A stretch of DNA of 64,000 nucleotides from Streptomyces parvus. GTDB lineage: Bacteria; Actinomycetota; Actinomycetes; Streptomycetales; Streptomycetaceae. The position numbers and the translations under genes were made by a program. This document shows, one piece after another, positions 51,063 to 60,325 of this stretch (position 1 is its first letter; each line of letters starts with the position of its first letter). The stretch spans positions 3,100,001-3,164,000 of the forward strand of contig NZ_CP135079.1 of the NCBI RefSeq assembly GCF_032121415.1. Reading direction: 5' to 3'. Below the pieces are notes generated by a model. The model saw only the letters and a program-made list of their open reading frames with translations, had not been told where the DNA came from and made no database searches.

Positions 51063-52064
51063 ATGGCTTCCACCACACCCATAGACATGCCACCGGCCCC
51101 GCCGGCCCCGCCCGAACGGGCCGGGCTCCCCAAGTCCAGCGGGCGCGCGGGCGACAAGATCTTCCTGGGCCTCTCCCGCGGCTCGGGCATCCTGCTGCTC
51201 GTGATCATGGCGTCGATCGCCGTGTTCCTCACCTACCGCTCGGTGCTCGCCATCTCGAAGGACGAGGGAAACTTCCTCACCACCTTCGACTGGAACCCGG
51301 CCGGGGACCCCCCGGTCTTCGGCATCGCGGTCCTGCTCTTCGGCACGGTCGTCAGCTCGATCATCGCGATGCTCATCGCGGTTCCGATCGCTGTCGGCAT
51401 CGCCCTGTTCATCTCGCACTACGCGCCGCGCAAGCTGGCCGCCCCGATCGCGTACGTGGTCGACCTGCTGGCCGCCGTGCCCAGCATCGTCTACGGCATC
51501 TGGGGCGCCCTCGTCCTCGTGCCGTATCTGGAGGGCCTCAACCTCTGGCTCGACCAGTTCTTCGGCTGGACGTACATCTTCGAGAAGACCGAGGTCGGCG
51601 TCGCCCGCTCGCTCTTCACCGTCGGCATCCTGCTCGCGATCATGATCCTGCCGATCGTGACCAGCGTCAGCCGCGAGGTCTTCCTCCAGGTCCCGAAGAT
51701 GAACGAGGAGGCCGCGCTCGCGCTCGGCGCCACCCGCTGGGAGGTCATCCGCCTCTCCGTGCTGCCCTTCGGCCGCTCCGGCATCATCTCCGCCTCGATG
51801 CTGGGCCTCGGCCGCGCGCTCGGCGAGACGATGGCCGTCGCCACGGTCCTCTCCCCGAACTTCCTCATCTCGCTGCACCTGCTCAACCCGGGCGGCGGCA
51901 CGTTCGCCCAGAACATCGCGGCCAACTTCGGCGAGGCCGACGCGTTCGGGCGGGACGCCCTGATCGCCTCCGGTCTCGTCCTCTTCGTCCTCACCCTGCT
52001 GGTCAACGGCGCGGCCCGGCTCATCATCGCCCGCCGCAAGGAGTACTCGGGGGCCAACGCATGA
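51063..52064 (+). CDS. pstC: Phosphate ABC transporter permease PstC
   Basis: 333 residues, six membrane helices, with an EAA-type loop (MNEEAALALGATRWEVIRLSVLP). It forms the phosphate channel with PstA. The ATG has GGAAAG upstream. The gene overlaps pstA by four bases. Confidence 0.95.
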   Translation: MASTTPIDMPPAPPAPPERAGLPKSSGRAGDKIFLGLSRGSGILLLVIMASIAVFLTYRSVLAISKDEGNFLTTFDWNPAGDPPVFGIAVLLFGTVVSSIIAMLIAVPIAVGIALFISHYAPRKLAAPIAYVVDLLAAVPSIVYGIWGALVLVPYLEGLNLWLDQFFGWTYIFEKTEVGVARSLFTVGILLAIMILPIVTSVSREVFLQVPKMNEEAALALGATRWEVIRLSVLPFGRSGIISASMLGLGRALGETMAVATVLSPNFLISLHLLNPGGGTFAQNIAANFGEADAFGRDALIASGLVLFVLTLLVNGAARLIIARRKEYSGANA

Positions 52065-53143
52065 GCCACGCACCCACCGGCGTCATGGAACGCCCGTCGC
52101 CCGCATCGCCCTCCCCGGAGAGCAGCCTCGGCAGCCGCTCCCTGCCCCGCCTCGCACCGCTCGGCTTCGCCGTCGTCTCCGTCGCGCTCGGCGTCGGCAT
52201 CTCGCTGGCCGCCGGCTGGGAGAGCCGCATCCAGTGGGGCCTGATCTCGGCCCTGCTCTTCCTGGCCATCTCCTACGTCGCCACGACGGTCGTCGAGAAC
52301 CAGCGCCAGGCCAAGGACCGCCTCGCCACCAGCGTGATGTGGGTCTGCTTCCTGATCGCCGTCGTCCCGCTCGCCTCGCTGCTCTGGACGACGATCGTCC
52401 GCGGCGCGGAGCGGCTCGACGGTTACTTCCTCACCCACTCGATGGCCGGTGTGCTCGGCTTCGAGCCCAGCGGCGGCGTCTACCACGCGCTGATCGGCAC
52501 CCTGGAGCAGGTCGGCATCGCCACGGTGATCTCCGCCCCGCTCGGCCTGCTGACCGCCGTCTACCTCGTCGAGTACGGCAAGGGCTCGCTGGCCAGGGCC
52601 GTCACCTTCTTCGTCGACGTGATGACGGGCATCCCGTCCATCGTGGCCGGTCTCTTCATCCTGTCGATCATGCTGATCGCCAACCTGGAGCCCTCCGGCC
52701 TGATGGGCGCCCTCGCCCTGACGATCCTGATGATCCCCGTCGTGGTCCGCTCCACCGAGGAGATGCTCAAGCTCGTCCCCAACGAGCTGCGCGAGGCCTC
52801 CCTCGCCCTCGGCATCCCGAAGTGGCGCACCATTCTCAAGGTGGTCCTGCCGACCGCGATCGGCGGCATCACCACGAGCGTCATGCTCGCCATCGCCCGT
52901 ATCGCCGGTGAGACGGCCCCGATCATCCTGCTGGTCTTCGGCAGCCAGCTGATCAACACGAACCCCTTCGCGGGCGCCCAGTCCTCGCTGCCGTTCTACA
53001 TCTACGAGCAGTACAAGATCGGCGAGGCCGCGTCCTACGACCGCGCCTGGGCAGCGGCCCTGGTGCTGATCGCCTTCGTCATGATCCTCAATCTCGTGGC
53101 CCGCGGTATCGCCCGCTGGAAGGCCCCGAAGACCGGTCGCTGA
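52061..53143 (+). CDS. pstA: Phosphate ABC transporter permease PstA
   Basis: 360 residues with a long N-terminal region and about eight hydrophobic helices; the EAA-type loop is LREASLALGIPKWRTILKVVLP. It partners PstC and is coupled to it by ATGA. The extra N-terminal helices (about 31-52 and 57-78) are common in actinobacterial PstA. Confidence 0.95.
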   Translation: MSHAPTGVMERPSPASPSPESSLGSRSLPRLAPLGFAVVSVALGVGISLAAGWESRIQWGLISALLFLAISYVATTVVENQRQAKDRLATSVMWVCFLIAVVPLASLLWTTIVRGAERLDGYFLTHSMAGVLGFEPSGGVYHALIGTLEQVGIATVISAPLGLLTAVYLVEYGKGSLARAVTFFVDVMTGIPSIVAGLFILSIMLIANLEPSGLMGALALTILMIPVVVRSTEEMLKLVPNELREASLALGIPKWRTILKVVLPTAIGGITTSVMLAIARIAGETAPIILLVFGSQLINTNPFAGAQSSLPFYIYEQYKIGEAASYDRAWAAALVLIAFVMILNLVARGIARWKAPKTGR

Positions 53144-53182
53144 CGCGGCCATCAGCGACCTCCGAAAGAAGCAGTGATTCCC

Positions 53183-53959
53183 ATGGCCAAGCGCATCGAC
53201 ATCAGCGGCCTGACCGCCTACTACGGCAGCCACAAGGCCATCGAGGACATCTCGATGACCGTGGAGCCCCGCTCCGTGACGGCCTTCATCGGCCCGTCCG
53301 GCTGCGGCAAGTCCACCTTCCTGCGCACCCTGAACCGGATGCACGAGGTCACCCCCGGCGGCCGCGTCGAGGGCAAGGTGCTGCTGGACGACGAGGACCT
53401 CTACGCCTCCAACGTCGACCCGGTCACCGTGCGCCGCACGGTCGGCATGGTCTTCCAGCGCCCCAACCCCTTCCCCACCATGTCGATCTTCGACAACGTG
53501 GCGGCCGGCCTGCGGCTGAACGGCAGCTACCGCAAGAGCGAGCTGAACGACGTCGTCGAGAAGTCCCTGCGCGGCGCGAACCTCTGGAACGAGGTCAAGG
53601 ACCGGCTCAACAAGCCCGGCTCCGGCCTCTCCGGCGGTCAGCAGCAGCGCCTGTGCATCGCCCGCGCCATCGCGGTCGAGCCACAGGTCCTGCTGATGGA
53701 CGAGCCCTGCTCGGCGCTCGACCCGATCTCGACCCTCGCCATCGAGGACCTGATCGGCGAGTTGAAGGAGCGCTTCACGATCGTCATCGTGACGCACAAC
53801 ATGCAGCAGGCGGCCCGCGTCTCGGACCGCACCGCGTTCTTCAACCTCGCGGCGGTCGGCAAGCCCGGCCGGCTCATCGAGATCGACGAGACGGAGCGGA
53901 TCTTCTCCAACCCGTCGGTCCAGGCCACGGAGGACTACATCTCCGGCCGCTTCGGCTGA
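53183..53959 (+). CDS. pstB: Phosphate ABC transporter ATP-binding protein PstB
   Basis: 258 residues with Walker [10 protein letters not shown] (about 37-45), the signature [14 protein letters not shown] and Walker [13 protein letters not shown]. It powers PstSCAB. The ATG at 53183 matches the family start; a GTG at 53174 would add three residues. A perfect 40-bp palindrome follows the gene. Confidence 0.95.
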   Translation: MAKRIDISGLTAYYGSHKAIEDISMTVEPRSVTAFIGPSGCGKSTFLRTLNRMHEVTPGGRVEGKVLLDDEDLYASNVDPVTVRRTVGMVFQRPNPFPTMSIFDNVAAGLRLNGSYRKSELNDVVEKSLRGANLWNEVKDRLNKPGSGLSGGQQQRLCIARAIAVEPQVLLMDEPCSALDPISTLAIEDLIGELKERFTIVIVTHNMQQAARVSDRTAFFNLAAVGKPGRLIEIDETERIFSNPSVQATEDYISGRFG

Positions 53960-54027
53960 GCCACCCCGGCTCCACGCCCCCGATACGGCCTTGCGGTGCT
54001 GCATGGCGGTGCCACCACAAGGCGAAA

Positions 54028-54067
54028 GGGTCCGCCCCCGTACTCGTACGAGTACGGGGGCGGACCC
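54028..54067. terminator. 40-bp perfect palindrome between convergent pstB and pit
   Basis: Two perfect 20-base arms with no spacer: 54028-54047 starts GGGTCCGCCCCCGTAC and 54048-54067 is its reverse complement. As RNA it makes a long hairpin in either direction, so it is very likely a bidirectional terminator. The stops lie 68 and 42 bases away. Confidence 0.9.
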
Positions 54068-54109
54068 ACACGTGTCAGCAGCGGTTTCCCGCCACTCGGC
54101 CGAAAGGCG

Positions 54110-55108
54110 TCAGCCGAAGAGCAGCAGAACCGCCCCGTAGCTCAGCGCGGCGACCAGGGCCGCGGCGGGCATGGTGATGAACCAGCCCAGGATGATGTTC
54201 TTCGCGACGCCCCAGCGCACGGCGTTGACCCGCTTGGTGGCGCCGACGCCCATGATCGCGGAGGTGATGACGTGCGTGGTCGAGATCGGCGCGTGGAAGA
54301 GGAACGCCGAACCGAACATGATCGAGGCGCCGGTGGTCTCCGCCGCGAAGCCCTGCGGCGGGTCCAGCTCGATGATCTTGCGGCCGAGAGTGCGCATGAT
54401 GCGCCAGCCGCCCGCGTACGTACCCAGCGAGAGCATCACGGCACAGGCGATCTTGACCCAGACCGGGATCTCGTCGTTCGGGCCCTCGATGTCGGCGATG
54501 ACCAGGGCCATCACCACGATGCCCATCGTCTTCTGCGCGTCCTGGAGGCCGTGGCCGAGCGCCATGCCCGCCGCCGAGACCGTCTGCGCGATCCGGAAGC
54601 CGCGCTTGGCCTTGTGCGGGTTGGCGTTCCGGAACATCCACATGATGCCGACCATCACCAGATAGCCGACGATCAGGCCGACGAACGGCGAGATGAACAT
54701 CGGGATGACGATCTTCTCCAGCACACCGGACCAGATGACGTCCGTGCCGCCGGCCAGCGCCGCCCCGACCATGCCACCGAACAGGGCGTGCGAGGACGAG
54801 GAGGGGAGGCCGTAGTACCAGGTGATCAGGTTCCAGATGATCGCGCCGACCAGCGCCGCGAACAGGATCCCCATCCCCTTCTGCCCCACGGGCGTGGCGA
54901 TGAGGCCTTCACTGACGGTCTTGGCCACCCCCTGTCCCAAGAAGGCGCCGGCCAGGTTCATCACCGCCGCCATCGCCAGAGCCGCACGCGGGGTCAGCGC
55001 CCGGGTGGAGACCGAGGTGGCGATGGCGTTCGCGGAGTCGTGGAAGCCGTTCGTATACGTGAAGCCGAGCGCGACACCGATGGTCACGATCAGCGCAAAG
55101 GTGTCCAC
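54110..55108 (-). CDS. pit: Low-affinity phosphate transporter (Pit family)
   Basis: 332 residues with about ten membrane helices and the two inverted PiT signatures: GFTYTNGFHDSANAIAT and AFLFHAPISTTHVITSAIM. It imports metal-phosphate by a proton gradient. The GTG is five bases after the PhoU-like stop and AAGGAG lies in the end of that gene. Confidence 0.92.
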   Translation of the reverse strand: MDTFALIVTIGVALGFTYTNGFHDSANAIATSVSTRALTPRAALAMAAVMNLAGAFLGQGVAKTVSEGLIATPVGQKGMGILFAALVGAIIWNLITWYYGLPSSSSHALFGGMVGAALAGGTDVIWSGVLEKIVIPMFISPFVGLIVGYLVMVGIMWMFRNANPHKAKRGFRIAQTVSAAGMALGHGLQDAQKTMGIVVMALVIADIEGPNDEIPVWVKIACAVMLSLGTYAGGWRIMRTLGRKIIELDPPQGFAAETTGASIMFGSAFLFHAPISTTHVITSAIMGVGATKRVNAVRWGVAKNIILGWFITMPAAALVAALSYGAVLLLFG

Positions 55109-55113
55109 GAGGT

Positions 55114-55734
55114 TCAGGACTCCTTGACCGCGATGGTCTCCACGGTGTTCGCGACGTGCTCGAACGCGTCAGCCGCCTCCTCCAGCGCATCCACGATCTG
55201 CTTGAGCTTCAGCACATCCATGGCGTCGTACTTGCCGTTGAAGAGGTGGGCCAGCAGTTTGCGGTGGATCTGGTCGGCCTGGTTCTCCAGCCGGTTGACC
55301 TCGATCCAGTACTCGGTGAGGTTGTCCATGGTCCGCAGGCCCGGCATGGCCTCGGCGGTCAGCTCCGCCGCCCGGGCCAGCACCTCGATCTGCTGCTCGA
55401 CGCCCTTGGGGAGCTCCTGGACCTGGTAGAGGACGACCAGGTCGACGGCCTCCTCCATGAAGTCCATGATGTCGTCGAGCGAGGACGCCAGGTTGTAGAT
55501 GTCCTCGCGGTCGAACGGCGTGATGAAGGAGGAGTTCAGCTGGTGGAAGATCGCGTGGGTCGCATCGTCCCCCGCGTGCTCCGCTGCCCGCATACGCTCC
55601 GCGATCTCGACTCGGGAGGCAGAATCCGCCCCGAGCAGTTCCATCAGGAGTTTCGAGCCCGTGACAATGTTGTCCGCGGAGGCGGAGAACATGTCGTAGA
55701 AGCTCGTCTCCCTGGGGGTCAGACGAAAGCGCAC
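55114..55734 (-). CDS. PhoU-like (DUF47) accessory protein of Pit
   Basis: 206 residues, all helical, with ADNIVTGSKLLMELL and DDIMDFMEEAVDLVVLY repeats typical of the DUF47/PhoU-like fold. DUF47 genes lie next to pit genes and modulate Pit. Only five bases separate it from pit, so it is in the same operon. It is not the PstSCAB-associated PhoU. Confidence 0.9.
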   Translation of the reverse strand: MRFRLTPRETSFYDMFSASADNIVTGSKLLMELLGADSASRVEIAERMRAAEHAGDDATHAIFHQLNSSFITPFDREDIYNLASSLDDIMDFMEEAVDLVVLYQVQELPKGVEQQIEVLARAAELTAEAMPGLRTMDNLTEYWIEVNRLENQADQIHRKLLAHLFNGKYDAMDVLKLKQIVDALEEAADAFEHVANTVETIAVKES

Positions 55735-55879
55735 GTGGGGTCCTCGGGGTGCTTTGGATTCGGTCAGGCTGATGCTAGGCGCATCATCCGGCCACGGCTA
55801 ACCGGCGTTCTTCAGTGTCGCCCATCGGACACGGCGATCAGCAGGGACCCCCGGTCACGTTTCGGCAGGATTCGTTACC

Positions 55880-55900
55880 ATATACCCGCCAGGGGTATAT
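55880..55900. promoter_or_regulatory. CsoR operator
   Basis: ATATACCC and GGGTATAT are perfect arms around a 5-base spacer (GCCAG), an almost standard CsoR site, 21 bases before the csoR ATG. It sits at the likely promoter, so CsoR would repress itself until copper binds. Confidence 0.85.
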
Positions 55901-55921
55901 CAGGACAACGGGAGGACGCAG

Positions 55922-56326
55922 ATGACCACGACCGGAACCGGGGCCGAGGCAGGGATCACGGGGACGGAAGCGGCGGATGCGGCCGCTCCGGACCCGGGGG
56001 CGACCGCCGCACCTGTGGACATCGTCACGGACCACGACCGCGGCATTCACGGCTACCACCACCAGAAGGACGAGCACCTCAAACGCCTGCGCCGGATCGA
56101 GGGCCAGATCCGCGGCCTCCAGCGCATGGTCGACGAGGACGTCTACTGCATCGACATACTCACCCAGGTGTCGGCGTCCACGAAGGCCCTCCAGTCCTTC
56201 GCCCTCCAGCTGCTGGAGGAGCACCTGCGCCACTGCGTCGCCGACGCGGCCGTCAAGGGCGGCGAGGAGATCGACGCGAAGGTCGAGGAGGCCACGAAGG
56301 CGATCGCCCGGCTGCTCCGCACGTGA
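55922..56326 (+). CDS. csoR: Copper-sensing repressor CsoR
   Basis: 134-residue four-helix regulator with the Cu(I) site Cys76, His101 and Cys105. This matches S. lividans CsoR. A conserved HHQKDEHLKRLRRIEGQIRGL helix contacts DNA. In other actinobacteria it controls copA and copZ; those genes are not in this window. The ATG has a GGGAGGA site. Confidence 0.93.
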   Translation: MTTTGTGAEAGITGTEAADAAAPDPGATAAPVDIVTDHDRGIHGYHHQKDEHLKRLRRIEGQIRGLQRMVDEDVYCIDILTQVSASTKALQSFALQLLEEHLRHCVADAAVKGGEEIDAKVEEATKAIARLLRT

Positions 56327-56344
56327 CGCGCTACCGCGCGGGCG

Positions 56345-56548
56345 TCACCCCCGGCGGGCGGCCTGCCGGGGGACCGTCGCCCAGGACTCGGCGCCCCGGA
56401 CGTCGAGCACTTCGTCGATACGGTCGGGGCTGAGGCGCTCCTCGCCCGCGGCCGAAGCGGCGATCATCAGCTCGCCGCACAGCTCGATCTCGGCGAGGGC
56501 CACACAGTCCTGAGCGTTCGGAGCGCTGAGCGTCACCACGCGCGTCAC
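56345..56548 (-). CDS. Small conserved protein of unknown function
   Basis: 67 residues: MTRVVTLSAPNAQDCVALAE, then IELCGELMIAASAAGEERL and DEVLDVRGAESWATVPRQA. GTG start at 56548 with GGAGGA upstream. It has no known domain and lies convergent to csoR (19 bases between stops). I recall similar small ORFs in other Streptomyces but cannot name a family. Confidence 0.6.
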   Translation of the reverse strand: MTRVVTLSAPNAQDCVALAEIELCGELMIAASAAGEERLSPDRIDEVLDVRGAESWATVPRQAARRG

Positions 56549-56731
56549 CTCTCTCTGCCGTCCTCCCGGCCGTCACCGGCCTCTGGCACACCGACTCCCC
56601 AGCCTAGGGAGCGCGATACGTGCCGCGCATGGCACGGACGGACCATTTTGAGCCCCCTCCCAACCGGCCCCACCACCCGGCCCGTCCCGGTACCCGCGTC
56701 TCCCCCACCCCGCCGGACGCCTGCGGCACCC

Positions 56732-57613
56732 TCAGCCCTGCCGGATCTCGCCGGTGTAGATGGCGTCCTCGTCCGGCAGCGTCACCGTGACCGGCAGCCC
56801 GAACCCGTACAGCAGCAGCGTCGAGACCACCGACACCTCCGGGCCCCGGGCGTCGGAGGAGAAGGTGAAGCGGTGGCGGACCTTCCGCAGCCGGCCGTGT
56901 TCGTCGAGGTAGGCGTCGAAAGGCACGGCGTCCTTGCTGAACCCTTTCGCCGCCGCGCTCAGCGCCCCGCGTGACTGCGGCGAGGCGGCCCGGGCCGCCC
57001 GGACCAGGTCGGCGACGCCCCGGTAGTGGTGCACCGCCACCCCGGCCAGCTCGGTCTTCCCCGCGTACGTCACATCGGCCGCGCCGCGCAGCAGTTCGGC
57101 CGCCGCCATCGGGTCGGTGACCCCGCCGGTGACGAGGTTGCCGTCCTTCAGCCCGGTCGTGTCGATCCTGACCCACTTGTCGTCGGGCACCCCGGCGCCG
57201 CGGTTCTTCATGTAGAGCGCCCCGGGGGCCAGCAGCTCGGTGATCGGCCGGTGGCCGTCCGCCCCCGCGGCGTCCTTGCCCGCCGGGTCCTTGGGCAGCA
57301 CCACCCGGAGCCGCCCCATCTGCTTGCGGAAGTCGTACGCGCCCTGCCCCCGGATCGTGACCCGCGTACCGCCGACGGCCGTCTCCATCGACGTACGGGT
57401 CTCCGCACCGCCCGCCTCGACGAGGACGTCCGCCGCCTGCCCGAGCAGATCGAGCGGCCGGTCGGCGGCCACGGAACGCTGCCCGGACCCGTCGGCCGTG
57501 CCACCGCCCCCGTCCCCGCCGAAGCACCCGGCGGTGACCGCGATCACTCCGGCCGCGGCGAGGGCGCGGACAGCACGGGCCCCGCCTCCGTCCCTGTACT
57601 GCTGCACCACCAT
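56732..57613 (-). CDS. Lipoprotein of unknown function (LppX/LprG-like)
   Basis: 293 residues. The signal ends VTAGC with acylated Cys30. The mature chain is beta-rich, with AADVLVEAGGAETRTSMETAVGGT and a final GLPVTVTLPDEDAIYTGEIRQG, similar to LprG/LppX and LolA-like lipid carriers of actinobacteria. Its role may be in lipid or wall precursor handling. ATG at 57613 with a G-rich upstream site. Confidence 0.75.
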   Translation of the reverse strand: MVVQQYRDGGGARAVRALAAAGVIAVTAGCFGGDGGGGTADGSGQRSVAADRPLDLLGQAADVLVEAGGAETRTSMETAVGGTRVTIRGQGAYDFRKQMGRLRVVLPKDPAGKDAAGADGHRPITELLAPGALYMKNRGAGVPDDKWVRIDTTGLKDGNLVTGGVTDPMAAAELLRGAADVTYAGKTELAGVAVHHYRGVADLVRAARAASPQSRGALSAAAKGFSKDAVPFDAYLDEHGRLRKVRHRFTFSSDARGPEVSVVSTLLLYGFGLPVTVTLPDEDAIYTGEIRQG

Positions 57614-57726
57614 CGCCTGCCAACCCCCAACGACTGCCGCCCGGCCGAGCCCTGACCCGCTCCGCATAACGACCGCCGCCGTCCCCCGTCACGCCGCGGG
57701 GGCGCTGCGGCCAGTACCGTGGACGG

Positions 57727-57975
57727 GTGCATGAGGATTCCCCCGCCGCGGCCCGCACCACCGCCGCGCCACGCACCCCCGTCCGGACCACCCCCGTCCT
57801 CGCGGAATCGCTGCCGGAGGCTCCCCCTCCGGGCCCGCCCGCCGGGCACAGCGCCACAACGATCGAACGAGGCTCGTTCTGCCTGGCCCGCTGCAGCTGC
57901 GGCTGGTCGGGCCCGGCGCGCAGATCCCGGGACCGGGCCCGTACCGACGCCGCCGAACACCTCGCCACCCCCTGA
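57727..57975 (+). CDS. Small protein with C-terminal CxxxCxC motif
   Basis: 82 residues with a Pro/Ala/Thr-rich N-terminus and a C-terminal CLARCSCGWSGPARRSRDRAR motif, which may bind zinc. The GTG at 57727 lies six bases after TACCGT, so a leaderless message is likely. The cysteine-rich end and the following DAAEHL recall uncharacterised conserved Streptomyces proteins. Confidence 0.6.
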   Translation: MHEDSPAAARTTAAPRTPVRTTPVLAESLPEAPPPGPPAGHSATTIERGSFCLARCSCGWSGPARRSRDRARTDAAEHLATP

Positions 57976-58031
57976 TCCACCGCGCGGGTCCGCCGTACCG
58001 CTGCGCCGCACCCGGGCCCGTACAGCACGAA

Positions 58032-58058
58032 CCCCCAGGCGCCGGGGACGCCTGGGGG
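58032..58058. terminator. 10-bp-stem hairpin between convergent genes
   Basis: CCCCCAGGCG and CGCCTGGGGG form a perfect stem around a 7-base loop. It lies between the cysteine-motif small gene and the PAP2 gene, which converge, so it may stop both. Confidence 0.75.
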
Positions 58059-58103
58059 AAGTGGAGGAACGGGAGGGGAGGCAGGAGAGGACCCCCGGGA
58101 CCG

Positions 58104-58835
58104 TCAGGCGGCCAGGTCCTTCTCCCCCGGGTCGCCCCGCCGGGAACCGGGCCGCGGCTCGGGGATGCCGACCGCCTCGCCGCGCTCGTCCGCGTACGCG
58201 ACGGCCGCGCTCTTCGACCGGACGAACCAGCCGACGCGCGGCGAGCGGGCGACCGCCGCCATCAGCGGGGTCAGCAGCGCCATGGCGAGCGGGGCGAGCA
58301 GCAGGGTGACGGCCGTACCGAGAGCGAAGCCGCCGATCACGTCGGTCGGGTAGTGGACGCCCATGTAGATCCGGCTGAAACCGGCGAAGAGCGCGAGGCC
58401 GATCGCGACGAAGCCGAACTTCCGGTTCGCCACGAAGATGCCGACGGCGATGCCCATGGCCAGGGTGGAGTGGTCGCTGACGAACGAGAAGTCCGTCTTG
58501 CCGTGGATCAGGACCTCAAGGCCCTCGTGGTCGTTGAAGGGGCGTGGCCGTTCGACGAAGCCGCGGATCGGGATGTTGATGAGAATCGCGATGGCGGCGG
58601 CGAGCGGCGCCCAGACGATGGCTGCGGCAGCCGTGACGGCGTCCTCGGCCGTCCCGCGACCCCGCATGCTCCACCAGCACCACAGGCCCACCAGAACGAG
58701 GCCGACCATGATCCCGTACTCGCCGACGTACTCCATGACCCGGTCGAACCAGGTGGGAGCGGCCTTCGCCAGGCCGTTGATGTCGTAGAGCAGACTGACG
58801 TCCGGGTTCGACCCGTCGAGTTCGAGTCCAGCCAT
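58104..58835 (-). CDS. PAP2-family membrane phosphatase
   Basis: 243 residues, about six membrane helices. The three PAP2 motifs are RGFVERPRP (91-99), SDHS (120-123) and SRIYMGVHYPTD (154-165). It removes phosphate from a lipid such as undecaprenyl pyrophosphate or phosphatidic acid. The ATG at 58835 has an AAGGGG site at -14. The long upstream region holds its promoter. Confidence 0.88.
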   Translation of the reverse strand: MAGLELDGSNPDVSLLYDINGLAKAAPTWFDRVMEYVGEYGIMVGLVLVGLWCWWSMRGRGTAEDAVTAAAAIVWAPLAAAIAILINIPIRGFVERPRPFNDHEGLEVLIHGKTDFSFVSDHSTLAMGIAVGIFVANRKFGFVAIGLALFAGFSRIYMGVHYPTDVIGGFALGTAVTLLLAPLAMALLTPLMAAVARSPRVGWFVRSKSAAVAYADERGEAVGIPEPRPGSRRGDPGEKDLAA

Positions 58836-59178
58836 CTGCTGCGGCCCCTTGCCTTGTCTGCTTCTCTGCTGCGACGCGCGTCCTTGCGTGCCGCCCTGGT
58901 CGAACCCCCGTATCCGGTGCGATCCGTTACCGCACTGCACCGCACAGCTTCACTGCCTCACTGCGACGCATGGTCAGTGCGTAGGGCGTTCCCGTTCCCC
59001 GTCCAGGGAACGGCCCGGGCGTCGCGTGCGTTCCGCTCTCCACCGAATGATCACTATGACGTTATCGAAGAGTGACTCGTCGTCGCAGCTCAGGGCCCAG
59101 GCTTCACGGAGAGTTCCCGCCAGGGCCGACTGCCCGTCAGCACCCTTCGCCGCTCCGGAAGCCCGCGCGAGACGTACG
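58836..59178. other. Intergenic region between PAP2 and transglycosylase genes
   Basis: 343 bases. It contains a hairpin (CCGTTCCC at 58992-58999, GGGAACGG at 59006-59013; 6-base loop), probably the end of the upstream transglycosylase message, and an AT-richer spot near 59045-59075. No gene or other element was recognised. Confidence 0.5.
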
Positions 59179-60189
59179 TCACCCCGTGGGCAGATCGGTC
59201 GGAAGGGCGGCGGCACCGTCCTTGGTGACCCGGGTCGCACCGAAGTAGTCCGGCGTATCGATCTTGTCGAACCGGATGACCGCCCCGGTGAACGGCGCAT
59301 TGATCATATAGCCGCCCCCGACGTACAACCCCACGTGCCGGATGGCCCGCGAATTGGCGAGGTCGTCGGAGAAGAACACCAGATCCCCCGGGAGCAGCTC
59401 GTCCCGCGAGGGATGCGGCCCCGCGTTGTACTGGTCGTTGGCGACCCGCGGCAGCTCGATGCCCACCGTCCGGTACGCGGCCTGGGTCAGCCCGGAACAG
59501 TCGAACCGCCCCTGCTGCTCGGGCGTCCCGTTACCGCCCCACAGGTAAGGCGTGCCGAGCTTCTTCTGGGCGAAGTAGATGGCCCCGGCGGCCTGCCGGG
59601 AGGGCGCGACCCGGCCGACGGGCCGGGCGAAGCTCTTCTCCAGGGAACGAATGATCTTGACGTAGTTCTGCGTCTCTCTATAAGGAGGCACGCCGCCGTA
59701 CTTGATCACCGCGTACGCGCCGGCGTTGTACGCGGCCAGCATGTTGTTCGTCCGGTCGCCCGGCACCTTCTTCACGTACCCGGCGAGCTCGCAGTCGTAC
59801 GACGCGGCCGAGGGGATCGCGTCGGCGGGGTCCCACACGTCCCGCCTGCCGTCACCGTTGCCGTCGATCCCGTGCGTGGCCCAGGTGCCGGGGATGAACT
59901 GGGCGATGCCCTGCGCGGCGGCGTGGCTCTGCGCCCTCGGGTTCCAGCCGCTCTCCTGGTACAACTGCGCGGCCAGCAGAGCCGGGTTGATGGCGGGACA
60001 GAGGTTGCCCCACTTCTGCACCAGCGGCTGGAAGCGCGCTGGCACCGCCCCCTTGGCCAGCGCCACGGCGCCGCCGCCCCCCGAGCCGGCGAGGCCGGCG
60101 GCGGCGGAGTACGTACCGACGACGAGCAGCGCCAGGAAGCACATGACCATGCCGACGCCGATGCCACCGAAGACCCAGAATTTCCGCAC
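59179..60189 (-). CDS. Lytic transglycosylase fused to NlpC/P60 endopeptidase
   Basis: 336-residue wall hydrolase. An N-terminal membrane anchor (about 9-30) precedes a lytic transglycosylase domain (about 50-185: catalytic Glu79 in QLYQESGWNP) and a C-terminal NlpC/P60 domain (Cys231, His285, polar Asn297). It can cut both glycan and peptide bonds. The GTG at 60189 starts the anchor. It follows the DUF1023 lipoprotein operon on the same strand. Confidence 0.9.
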   Translation of the reverse strand: MRKFWVFGGIGVGMVMCFLALLVVGTYSAAAGLAGSGGGGAVALAKGAVPARFQPLVQKWGNLCPAINPALLAAQLYQESGWNPRAQSHAAAQGIAQFIPGTWATHGIDGNGDGRRDVWDPADAIPSAASYDCELAGYVKKVPGDRTNNMLAAYNAGAYAVIKYGGVPPYRETQNYVKIIRSLEKSFARPVGRVAPSRQAAGAIYFAQKKLGTPYLWGGNGTPEQQGRFDCSGLTQAAYRTVGIELPRVANDQYNAGPHPSRDELLPGDLVFFSDDLANSRAIRHVGLYVGGGYMINAPFTGAVIRFDKIDTPDYFGATRVTKDGAAALPTDLPTG

Positions 60190-60325
60190 CCCTCAACCAT
60201 CCCCCATCGGGGCGCGCTTCAGGGGTGTTTTCGACGGTGTGTACGAGTCATCCGCGGCACACCACCGGCGCACCCGAAGCACACGGGGGCGCCGACGGCT
60301 CACCGGCATCAGGGCTGACGGCGCC

